Below, piece by piece: positions 10,909 through 20,336 of a stretch of 64,000 bases of DNA. A model generated the notes under the pieces. That model had not been told where the DNA came from. It saw nothing but the letters and a program-made list of their open reading frames with translations, and made no database searches. The stretch spans positions 15,748,001 through 15,812,000 of the forward strand of contig OZ316897.1 in the NCBI GenBank assembly GCA_973895155.1, in the 5' to 3' direction. The translations under genes were made by a program, and so were the position numbers. The first letter of the stretch is position 1. Each line of letters starts with the position of its first letter. This stretch comes from Marsupella aquatica (lineage: Eukaryota > Marchantiophyta).

Positions 10909-11622
10909 ATGCTCAAGCGACGCATTTTTGTACCCTTCCCGGATCCTCCAGAATGGGGGAATGGAGCCATGCTGGACCAGCTAAGGAGGCTGGATGAGTC
11001 ACTAATTTCAAAGATATGCAGGCTGGTAGTAAAACCGTTTTACCATAACACATTTCACTTCTACATAGATCAGGTAGGGGGAGAAATTTATATTCGGTGG
11101 GATAGATATGTTGGATTTTCTAGAAGAGTTATCCTACTCTTTCTGAAAACCGATGCAGTAAGACGTTTTATACTCCACTGCTGTCATGTTGTGAAGGGCA
11201 ATCCTGCTTATGAGCCAGAATTCTATGCCGACAACAGACATAGAGCATTCGATGAGATTCAGGATGTGATTGACGAGCTGGACAATCCTCTTGCCACCGA
11301 GTTTTTTATTGACACTGGTGGGAAACTATATTCATACAAGATTCGTCAACTCCCCCCCCAGCCGGTCTGTGGGCTCTTTAACTTGATCTATGTAAGTTGC
11401 CTGTGGACGAACGTCCTTGCCAATGGTGAGATCTGTCCATGCTGCACAAATGCTTGTTGTGACATTCCGTCACGCCGGTATTCAGTAGCAGTAGTGAATC
11501 CTGAGACTGGTGAAGTTGATTTCCATTGGCTGTGGGCTTATGATCATCGCGTCACTCATATTCCCCAATGGCCCAAGAAGCGGATTGAACGCTTCGCTCT
11601 GGCGAGGTTCAACTATGATTAG
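10909..11622 (+). CDS. Element 1 ORF with CPCC motif, function unknown
   Basis: 237 codons. The ATG at 10,909 sits just after a good splice acceptor (GGTGATCAG|GCC), so this may be the last exon of the F-box-like gene. The sequence is globular and mixed alpha/beta in composition, with a Cys cluster (EICPCCTNACCDIPSRR) at about residues 171-187 and a Trp-rich end. It ends at TAG, followed by telomere-like GGGTTTAGGTTTAGGGG. No family recognised, and no counterpart seen in Element 2. Confidence 0.5.
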   Translation: MLKRRIFVPFPDPPEWGNGAMLDQLRRLDESLISKICRLVVKPFYHNTFHFYIDQVGGEIYIRWDRYVGFSRRVILLFLKTDAVRRFILHCCHVVKGNPAYEPEFYADNRHRAFDEIQDVIDELDNPLATEFFIDTGGKLYSYKIRQLPPQPVCGLFNLIYVSCLWTNVLANGEICPCCTNACCDIPSRRYSVAVVNPETGEVDFHWLWAYDHRVTHIPQWPKKRIERFALARFNYD

Positions 11623-11842
11623 GGTTTAGGTTTAGGGGTTAAGGTTTTGGATTTAGGGTTCCGTAGCTGATTCTTCGACTTGTACACTCGGCCGTCAATT
11701 TAAAGAAGGCTCACTTTTGCGATAATTTTATCGGTCTCTTTGTCCTTGTGTGATGAGATGTCGTGTCCACATGTGCTATGAGATTGGCGGCGATAATTTT
11801 ATCGCTCTTTGCATTGGAATTTGTTTATTTGCAGACTTTTCC

Positions 11843-14800
11843 ATGGCTGCTAGTGGAAAGAGTGGATCTGCTGAGGCAGAAAGTCTCATGACAAGCCTCA
11901 CCAATGCAGTTTGGACAAGTGAAGACATTTGTGAAGAGATCAAGTGTATCAAGAAGTCATGGTACTTCCGTGACGCCAGATTACAGTCCACGGGTTTTGA
12001 AGACTGTGTTACCCCAATCCTTTGGGTCCAGTTGCAAAAATCGGCGAAGGTTAATGTTTCGTATGGCCCTGTCATTGCTGTTGCCGTCGTCGAGTTCATG
12101 GTTGGCCACGGGGAGGGAAAAGTGTTGACAAAGGGCCTTAGTTTCTTGACAATGTGTGAGCGCAAGGGTTTCACATCTCTCATTGTTACTCTCGATAACT
12201 TTGATGAGAAATCGATGGACAGTTATCCAGAAGATCCCCTTGTTGCCGATGTTCGGGCAGCAAGAGAGATGAATGTTATGGGTTCGGCTTGGATCGGCCA
12301 GTATGTGCAAGATTGTGATGCCATCATGCTTCCAAGGGTGAACGTAGAGTACAAGAGACTTGTGGGTGAAGAGTTCAAACCTATCCACAAAATTGTTTTC
12401 AAGAAACCAGGTTCAAGTGGAAGCGGTGGTTCTAATGCCGATAAAATATCGGGGCGGAAAGAACCATTGCAATCCTCTACACATATTGACGTGGACGAAC
12501 CTACAACTTCTGGTCGGGTTTCAGGAAGTGGAAAAGGGAAAGGGAGAGGTAGCGGCAGGGGAGATGCCGCGGGAACCTCTGACGGTGGGAAGAAGAGCCA
12601 GGAAACTGGCGGTAGTGGGAGAGGCCGGGGCAACCATCGAGGACCATCCGTTAAACCAAGCGAAAGTAAAGGATCCGAGGGATCCGGGCCATCTGGTTCT
12701 GGACTTAGCACAAAGAGGAAGAGGACTGGCTGGACTGAGACGGTGGCTGCAGAGTAGATAGAGCTCCGTCAATTCCATCAGTTCCAGTCGCGGTTCCTAC
12801 GGCGCCATTGGTAAGTACTACGTCGTTGTACTGTTTAACAAACACGAAATCCGATAAAAATCTCGCTGTTTATTTCCTGAATTGTGGATTGTGGAGTTAT
12901 GTTGAACAAATGCGAACTCCGATAAAAATCTTGCAGTTTCTTTCCTTAATTGAATTTGCAACGCTTTTGTAGGCTGATCAGGAGGAGGAGACGGCTCTTT
13001 TGATGTATGAGACGGACGCGATCAAGGCAGAGCTCAGTCTTCTGATGCAACGAAGGGTGCAAAGGACAACTATGCTTCTGCATGTCGACAATCTCATATT
13101 TGATGAGGAGGGGGATTTGACAACTTTGATTAGACCAGTGGATAGATTGCATGTGGAAAATATGAAGATACTTCTCATGAAAAACCCCACCAACTTCAGT
13201 GCCCCGTTCGTGCTGTGTGTGGATCCGAAGGATTGTCCCACAACCGCAGATTGGGACATCCTGAAGTCAAGGGTATGGAAGTATAGAATTATTGGAGGGA
13301 ATCATGGTGCTCGGGCAAAGTCCGAGTTGTTTAAAATGTACGGGAAGCAAATATATGGTGAGCTGGAAGCTTGGGTTTACGCTGGGCGTACGAGATCCGA
13401 GGTCCAAAAGTTAGGCTTCCAGCATAACTATGACTAGGAGTATCGGAAGAACATGACTAAAATTGACCAAGTTCGCGCTTGTCACAATATTTTCCTTGAA
13501 ATGGGTGTGGGCTCGACTAAAGATGTCCGCGAAGCATGTTGTCAAGAATGCATGATGGAGTACACGCCAGGAGTTCGTGACTCCATGGCCAAACATGATC
13601 CGGCTTTCCAAATTGCTTTCCGAACAGGTGAAATTTGGGATCTTCAGGAGCAGATTTTCCAGATGTGGGAGAAAGGTATTGTCTTAGGACAACCCAAAAA
13701 AATTGTGGCAACGACGAACGCAAAGGGAAAGGTGAAACCTTTGACGGTAAGGGAGATTAAAATGAATAAACTTGCTGGTGACCTCAACTTAAATTCATTT
13801 CGAGGTCTCCAAGGACTGTCAAATAAGGAGCATGTCAAGCGTCTCTTGAATAGGGTTATCGGGAAGGTGATCACTTTGGATCAAATGCACAAGGAAGGTG
13901 AGAAGTTGAAAAAGCTTGCCAAGGTGAAGAAACTATTTTTGCAGATATCTGGTCAGCCAGATTGGGCAACATGCAGAGAAATGTTTCCCAACGAAACAGA
14001 TGTCTCGGTCCTTGGCATATGGGCGGAGAAATTGAGTGACGCGGTAAGCATTCCTCTCATAGCATGCTCTATTGCGAGATTTTTATCGGCTTTAGCATTC
14101 CTTTGTTGGTTTCTAAGCGATTGCATCTATCAGCTAGCGTGCTCCATCGCGAGATTTTTATCGACTTTAGCATTCCTTTGTTGGTTTCTAAGCGATTCCA
14201 TTTATTGGCTAGCGTGCTCCATCGCGAGATTTTTATCGGCCTTAGCATTCATCTCACGCTATTCTAACTGTAGATGTGTCTGACATTCTTACAGCTGAAG
14301 ATTAATTCAAAAAGGAAAAGCAAAGTGGTTCCGGCTGTCACTTATAATTCTGCGGGGGAGGTTATTGTTTCCTCAGCTGAAATCCCTTATGTGTTTAAGA
14401 ATTTTGTGCTTGCTGCAATCGATAAGTACAATCGGCTGAGGTCCTTAGGCGAGGGCACAGCAGAAGCGTTTGAACAAACATGGAAAAATGCAGACAGGGA
14501 TTCTTTTCCCTACTATCTCCATGTTGGTGATGTTCGAATTTTGGATTCTTTTGTTCAGCCAAGGGCTTACACCCTTGCGGTTGCGGATATTCCGTATGGT
14601 TTTAATGCTCCTGGTTCGGAGTTTGATGAAGTGGCCTTCACAGAAAAGGACATTTTAGACATGTTGACAAGTTTCTCAAAGATGACGACCGCTAAGCAGT
14701 GGAGGTTTGTTGTGATCCATTCACTACAACAAACGCATATGGTGATGTCTGCACTGGAGAGTGTATGCAACTGTGGGGTCGAGGCTGGAATCTGGGAGAA

Positions 14801-15407
14801 GACTAACATTCATGAGCGTCCCGCTGGAGCTCGATTGGCGTGGGGTTTTGAGAACTGGTCGATAGGTTTCTATAGCGAGGAAGGCATTCGGAACATGAAC
14901 ATGTATAATTTCCAACCGGATGAGTCTCGCGTCAATATCATCAAGGTTCCATGTGTAACCAAGAAGTCCGTTGATCCATTGGGATTTGTTGTGAACCCAT
15001 ATCAGAAGCCTGTTGGTTTAGGGGCTTGGTTTGTTTCCCATTTCTCTGAGAAAGAGGATTGGGTTATTGATCTTTGTTGTGGAACCGGATCGACATTAGC
15101 TGCTACGCTCCTCAATTCTTGCCAGGGTTGTGCTGTTGATAAGAGTTCTGCGTAGATTGGTTTTGTAAAATCCCGGATCATGATTCTGGAGTCAAACTGG
15201 AATTTATATGAAGAATCCCAGATTGAAGGGCACGGCGTTGAAGGTCATGAGATTCAACCACCAATTGCAGGCCAATTGGGTGTACTCGGGACATCGACTT
15301 ACGTAGTTGAGGTCGTGAAGGAGACCGAAGAGGAACAAGAAGAAACTGAGGAAGAGCCTCCCAGAACACCAAATGAGGATGATCTCAACGACATGTTATT
15401 AGATTAG
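11843..15407 (+). pseudogene. Element 1 ParB-like/N4-N6 DNA methyltransferase gene, interrupted
   Basis: Homologous to the intact Element 2 gene at 50,324-53,385. Exons by eye: 11,835-12,810 (ATG at 11,843 after a TTTGCAG acceptor), 12,973-14,043 and 14,295-15,407, all GT-AG and joining in phase 0. Order: N-terminal domain of unknown function, Gly/Ser/Lys-rich linker, ParB/sulfiredoxin-like region (APFVLCVDPKDC...YRIIGGNHGARAKSEL), helical middle, then an amino-methyltransferase with catalytic DIPYGF near 14,587, NPYQKP near 14,995 and an AdoMet loop VIDLCCGTGSTLAAT near 15,065. It is broken by a frameshift between about 12,739 and 12,755, TAG at 13,435 (Element 2 has Ser) and TAG at 15,153 just after the AdoMet motif; frames stay aligned beyond each. 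Element 2 has an extra intron inside the methyltransferase that is absent here. Expected to be inactive unless the stops are bypassed. Confidence 0.82.
14074..14260 (+). repeat. Three tandem palindrome units in the intron before the methyltransferase exon
   Basis: Units of about 74 bp, each containing GCGAGATTTTTATCGGC or close, then TTTAGCATTCCTTTGTTGG and a TTTCTAAGCGATT spacer, fill the intron 14,044-14,294. The half site is CGAGAT...ATCG rather than the perfect palindrome of other copies. Confidence 0.9.
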
Positions 15408-15452
15408 TTGCGTGTGCTCGTTAGGATAATGTCAATCACCAATGAAGTTGTT

Positions 15453-15592
15453 GATAAATTTATCGACTTCTGTATTCCATGAGGAAGAACCTTTGTCACA
15501 TTTATTAATGCGATAAATTTATCGGACTTTACATATATCGGACTGTCGCGGTGTTCCTGCTGGGGGAATGGAGTTGTCGATAATCTTATCGG
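15453..15592 (+). repeat. Palindrome cluster between the convergent genes of Element 1
   Basis: Three copies (15,453; 15,511; 15,578) lie in the 320-bp gap between the methyltransferase stop and the 3' end of the transposase gene, where both transcripts should terminate. Confidence 0.85.
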
Positions 15593-15727
15593 ACAACATT
15601 GTATTCTCTAACTGGTTTGTCATTGCAATTATTTAAAAAAAAAGATATCATTATAGCTTCGGAGTACAGAACGATAACCACTGTACATATTCATGGGAAC
15701 GATAACCATTATAACTTAAACCTGAAA

Positions 15728-18700
15728 CTAGCTTCGACTATCAACAACTATAGTCTCCATTGCATTTTGAATGATTCGTCTTGTTTGTATAGGGAGAGTA
15801 CTATTTGCCAATAACGCAAAGTTATACGCATAAACGACAATTTCTGATAGGGACAATTCATCCTCCAGTACTTTGCTAGACGAAGCCTCTTTCTCCGGAT
15901 AATATCTGCCTTCAATTGCAGACTCTTCCTCCGAATCCATTGCATACCAAGTGATTTTAATCCGCTCCGGGATGTCGTTAATTCTTGTGAGAATCTCAGT
16001 CACTTTTGCCATCTAGAATGGTCTTCCCTTGGGATCCTGATGGGCTGCTACACATATCATTGCAAATTTAGTATTCACCTCTAGATCCTTGAAGTCTCTA
16101 ATTTCCGTGACTTTTCTTCGACTTCCGGAATACATGACTGTCCTCACACCCGCTACTTTATCAACCAAGCTAGGTTCCATTGCTGCTTCCGTAGGATTAC
16201 TCGGAAGTTCTCTCTGTACGTTTACCTTGGGCCAACTCCAATCAAAACTCCATTGTGCAGGTTTCAGGTGGTGCTGAATCACTTCTTTTTGTTTGTCAAA
16301 AAAACGACCCCACCATAGACGATCTGCGTCGTCAAAGTAATTGAATCCATCTTCAATTGCTCTTCGATATTTTTGAAGAGTTGACAAATAACTTTGAGCC
16401 GCCCGCTCATCTTGTTCCTTAGCATCATTCTCTTGCTCTTCATTGTCTCCTGTCGCTCCCGTGGCCGACTTCAATGCCATTTGTGGTGCGACCCACATTC
16501 CAGATGATGGAATGTACCGAACAAAATCCACCGTCTCCCCCCAATCGATTGTCATTAAAAGATGTTTGGCATGGAATACGGACCGAGCACTTCCATCTTC
16601 GAGTACTCTAGTAATCCGAAATTGTTTTTGAGCACTTATGCCGTGGAGAGTACGTAGAACCTGACCATCAATATCCTTGTCATTTGCTTGATCCTTGTCT
16701 GACACAAATTTCTTGAAATCGGCAACCTCGTCGATGAAAAATATCTTTGCCGTAGGATTGTAGGATTCCTCTATGATTGCTGAAAGAGTGTCCAACCAGA
16801 AAGCTTTCCGCTTGTTCAATTTTGAAGAAAACTTGCTAAACATTTGATCAATTTGATCATGGGTGTGCCCCACCAATAGGAAACCAACCTTTATTTTCTG
16901 GAAAACACCTATCTCCACCAACATATTCAAATATGCCATAAGATATTTATTCTTGTTTTCCCGAGCTGTGTTATCAAGCTGGAGGTAAAGCACTGGAGGG
17001 AGCAGACCTTCCCAGGTATTCAGAATATGCTGGATAACGTGGATGGTCAGGTTGCTATCATTGTGAATATTTGGATAGTTCAAAAAAACATTTGAACTTA
17101 ATTGTTTGTTGAAGATCAAACAACCCACTACGTGTACGGGGATGAAATACTTTTCATCCATATTCTTCGGACACCGAATGAAATGAGGTAACTCTGTCTT
17201 CTTTTGATCCATTCCATCAATACAGATGCCCAAATATTTCTCCGGACTCTTGTAACATTTGCTCCGGTGCTTTGCTAACTTCTCCCTCTCGACTGCTTGT
17301 GCCTTCCGATGCTCGTTTAGCAATGTTGAGAATTTTCCTACAACAATAAAAAATTTTAGGACAAAACATGATAACCGCAATGTTGAACCCTGACAGCGAT
17401 AAATTTATCGGGTTCAGTATTCAAACACGAGACCGTAATGATAAACCCTGACAACGATAAATTTATCGGGTTCAGTATTCAAACACAAGACCGTAATGAA
17501 AAACTGTGACAGCGATAAATTTATCCGGTTCAGTATTCAAACTGTTCAAACGATATATTCACTCACATGGCCAAAGAAGAAGCACATGAATACTCAACCT
17601 GATTAAATTATCGGGAGTAACACACAGGTTTAGAAATTTACTCTTTTCTGCTTCGAGTGTTGCCTTGTCACGGAGTGCTTTGAATTCAGTACACGGGGCG
17701 CAGGTGGAGAAATGGCTCCTTTTGGGGATGCGCACGCGAGGAAACTCCTTGTTCCAAATGCAAACAAACCACGAATATGTCATGCCTTGTTCTTGGCGCA
17801 TTAGAGTTTCGGACTGGAAGGCATCAAAAACTTCTGTTTTTGTCCAATTGTCAGGTAAATGAAAGATATCCTTGTTGGGGAGACTCTCGACATTTATGGA
17901 AAAAAAATCATCCAGCCATTGGAAGAGACCAAGATGTGTGGGTGATTTTTCTCGACAAAGTGTACCGATCTGTATCCGAGAAAACATGTTCTGCGAGATT
18001 TTTTGGAGACGATTATTTCCCAGTGAAAATAATTTCTTAAAACCACTTCGACAATAGGATCTACCGCTAACTGAGTAACCACTTGCACCAGCATGCCCAC
18101 CCTTCACACATCCTCTTAGAAGGACGTTCTTCTTTGGGTAGGATAGCCCATAGTAATAAGTGCGTTGTTTTGTCACGGCTAGCAGACCCAAATTCCGCAG
18201 ACAGTAATTATCACAACACGAATACTTATGAATTTCTCTCATTTTGTTTCTATTCAATTTGTCATTTATCACATTGTCTTTCCTAGTAATTTGGTCCCTA
18301 TCTTTTTTACTAGGCTCATTTGACTTCTCTACAATCTGAAATCCGTTCATAACATTGGCATTTTTGGGTCCTTCAAGTGCCTCGCGAATAGATGCATCAC
18401 TCTCTGCTGAGCTACCATCCTCTATAGATCTCCTTGACGCATTTAGAGGGGCACTGAATAGACGACTATAGCTATTCTCTTCGACAGCTCCTTCTAAACA
18501 TTCAGACACAACTTGTGCTATTATATCGGATTCTCTATCTCCTTCCTCATCTTCGTCCTCCGATGCACTCGACTCATCTGAAAACACAATTGGACTCCGT
18601 GGCTCTCTATACATAACCCGAACGCCACTAAGACCTCTCCTCAATACTTGGAGCCTAGAACCAATGACAGTCCGCCCTTGAGAACTTGGAGATTCTGGAT

Positions 18701-19319
18701 TCGCACGTGCAGTCCCAACGACTCCGCAAGCTGCTGGAAAATTGAGCACTTGTTCACCACGATTCCCACGGACCATTCGAGAAAGGGCCGAGTCTGAACT
18801 TCGCAGTCCGATTCCCTCGCTTGCTCGCACATCCAGTCCAGGCAATGCAAAGACCGATCGCCGTATCGGTCTTTGTATTTTTGTGTCCCGATCCTCACCC
18901 GGAGACTGAAAGATCCGTCGTTCAACTTGTGTTGAATGTGGCGACTTGAATGCCGACTGCGATACGCGTATCAGTCGCCGGATACCCTCTCCATAACCCG
19001 GGATGGATGGCCTGAAGCGACGTCTCGGACCTAAACCTGGGATTGAAAGTTTCTCATTTCTTGGCGATGGAACGCTCAAGAGACGACGCTTCTCAGGTTT
19101 ACTAGGCGACACATAGTAAGCACTGGGCTCAGGACCAGAACTTGCATCAGAATCTGAGTCAGAGATTTCGGGCACTATTTGTTGTGAGAGAGGTAGAGCT
19201 TTAAGTATGCGACTTGGCAAACAGCGAGCGACAAGATTAGGAGAGGATTCAACTGAACTGGAAGGTGAATCTATGTCTGATTGAGACATGGCTATCCGAG
19301 ACACTATGGGGCTTTGCAT
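15728..19319 (-). pseudogene. Element 1 DDE transposase-like gene with an in-frame stop
   Basis: Two exons: 19,319 to 17,642 (donor AAAGA|GTAAAT) and 17,337 to 15,728 (acceptor TTGTTGTAG). They join in phase 1 at the same codon as in Element 2. Exon 1 encodes a long polar Ser/Arg/Asp-rich N-terminus, then a Cys-containing region ending in CAPCTEFKALRDKA. Exon 2 carries the RNase-H-like core: GICIDGMDQKKT, LYLQLDNTARENKN and LLVGHTHDQIDQMFSKF, giving a likely D-D-D triad. A C-terminal SH3/Tudor-like segment follows. TAG at 16,013-16,015 falls where Element 2 has Trp (ETFWVAKV), one transition from TGG; translation beyond it stays open in frame for 94 codons. With that codon counted the gene is 1,095 codons against 1,099 in Element 2. 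A second ATG lies at 19,289. The catalytic core is upstream of the stop, so a truncated product might keep some function. Confidence 0.82.
17397..17530 (+). repeat. Three tandem 58-bp palindrome units in the transposase intron
   Basis: CGATAAATTTATCGGGTTCA plus GTATTCAAACAC... is repeated with a 58-bp period at 17,397, 17,455 and 17,513, within the only intron of the transposase gene (17,338-17,641). The orientation is the same as the plus-strand copies, opposite to transcription. Confidence 0.92.
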
Positions 19320-19433
19320 TCCTCCCACAATCAGGGAAAATGAAAGGCTCAACGGACAGAATGTTGCTCCAAGAACACAACTCCCAAAACTCTACTCTCG
19401 ATAATGACGCCAAAAAATTATCGGCGGTGGCCC

Positions 19434-19440
19434 TTTTATA
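19434..19440 (-). promoter_or_regulatory. TATA box of the Element 1 transposase gene
   Basis: Minus-strand TATAAAA lies about 115 bp upstream of the ATG at 19,319, so transcription would start near 19,405. A degenerate palindrome (CCGATAATTTTTTGGC) falls in the presumed leader. Confidence 0.7.
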
Positions 19441-19572
19441 GTGTCTGTTGAGGGGTTGGCCCACGTGTCCACTTTTGATTGGCTGTCACCCTAAACGACA
19501 AAATAGCAGAAAAGGGTATATTTCTTGGATTTCCAATTTCATTCTCACACGTGCATCGTGGCAAAATTATAT

Positions 19573-19720
19573 AGTTTTGAAATTGAAGCGATAAATTTAT
19601 CTGATGTTGGTATTGCAAAAGTGGTTCCTTCATATGGAAGTTGCAATTTTGAAATTGAAGCGATAAATTTATCTGATGTTGGTATTGCGAAGAGTTTTCT
19701 TCATATGGATAGGAATTTTG
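19573..19720 (+). repeat. Two tandem 71-bp units upstream of the Element 1 transposase
   Basis: TTTTGAAATTGAAGCGATAA continuing into ATTTATCTGATGTTGGTATTG is duplicated, with palindrome cores at 19,590 and 19,662. A decayed third start (AATTTTGAAATTTAACCGAT) follows near 19,711. Confidence 0.85.
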
Positions 19721-20312
19721 AAATTTAACCGATGAACCGAAGGATCTTAGTATTGTCGACTAGTATTTTTGTCGCCCGTAGTTTTCGCGATAATTTTATC
19801 GGACTGCGCATTGCTGTTGAAAGAATGGCATGTTGACTATGGTCACTTGCGGAGGTAACTGGTCAATTGCGGAGGTAACTGCAAGGTAAATTTGACAAAC
19901 CGTGCAGTAATTCTTATCGACTGTGATGTAAAATATTTTTGGTAAATATCCAAAAACTGAGAAACCTGAGATTGGGTCGGAGTTTTCGTGGCTCAAATCC
20001 GGAGTCCGATACAGTTATCGCACTTGGCTCGAAACATGGATATGGATTTATAGATAAAACCTTTCATATATCTTCGGAGAGCGTGAATATGAGGTCGAGG
20101 AGAAAGTTTTTCGGATCTAATTGTTCCTTGATAATATGAATGTTTGTTAGCATGAATTTTATTGGTTTTGATCATTATTAAATTTGTTGTTTCAATCCGA
20201 ACTCCGATACGAATTACATTATTTCCCCAAAAATGCGTTTTTGATGAAAAAAACTGGCGATTTCACGAGATTCGGCGGAAAATAAAAATACACTTCTCGT
20301 TTAGAGGAAATA

Positions 20313-20336
20313 GTTCTCGTTCGGTCCGAAATCGTG
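20313..20336 (-). repeat. Element 1 right terminal inverted repeat
   Basis: Reads TCGGTCCGAAATCGTG at its outer end; its reverse complement matches the left terminus. Followed by TTAC (20,337-20,340). Confidence 0.9.

Larger units (their letters stand above)
9081..20020. repeat. Element 1 interspersed palindrome family (CGATAAATTTATCG)
   Basis: Cores start at about 9,081, 9,175, 9,252, 9,308, 9,401, 10,643, 11,720, 11,791, 12,438, 12,851, 12,919, 14,074, 14,149, 14,223, 15,453, 15,511, 15,578, 17,397, 17,455, 17,513, 19,590, 19,662, 19,788 and 20,006. Many are perfect CGATAAATTTATCG; variants keep the two GATA/TATC half sites. Eight to ten bases to the right most copies carry (C/T)ATTCC (for example at 9,103, 9,196, 9,274, 10,664, and after each of the 14.1-14.2 kb copies), so the unit is bipartite. 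It keeps the same orientation along the whole element, even inside the minus-strand gene. All but the 12,438 copy lie outside predicted coding exons. Confidence 0.9.
8637..20336. mobile_element. Element 1: 11.7-kb DNA transposon with DDE transposase and ParB-methyltransferase genes
   Basis: Boundaries come from imperfect terminal inverted repeats of consensus CAYGATTTCGGACCGAMCGA followed by GAA (left from 8,637; right ending at 20,336), flanked by the 4-bp duplication TTAC (8,633-8,636 and 20,337-20,340). The inverted paralogous sequence at about 37,480-37,850 aligns to both outer flanks and runs across the junction without the element, which confirms both ends. Inside are plus-strand ORFs (9.5-11.6 kb) and a ParB-like/methyltransferase gene (11.84-15.41 kb), converging on a minus-strand transposase-like gene (15.73-19.32 kb). 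About 20 or more copies of a CGATAAATTTATCG-type palindrome lie in its non-coding parts. Both main genes carry in-frame TAG stops, so this copy is probably not autonomous. TIR and TSD do not match a superfamily I can name with confidence. Confidence 0.92.

Noticed and set aside
12223-12711. Long minus-strand Pro/Leu-rich open frame
   Set aside because: Antisense shadow of the Gly/Ser/Lys-rich linker of the Element 1 methyltransferase gene; composition is forced by the sense strand.
12739-12757. An extra intron that would remove the TAG at 12,755 in Element 1
   Set aside because: No suitable GT donor lies close enough upstream in the right phase, and the following exon joins in a different frame, so a small frameshift is the simpler explanation.
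13435-16015. Reassignment of TAG as a sense codon in this genome
   Set aside because: Other reading frames here end at ordinary stops including TAG, Element 2's genes contain no internal TAG, and the three TAG sites align with different residues (Ser, Trp, probably Gln), which fits mutation and not recoding.
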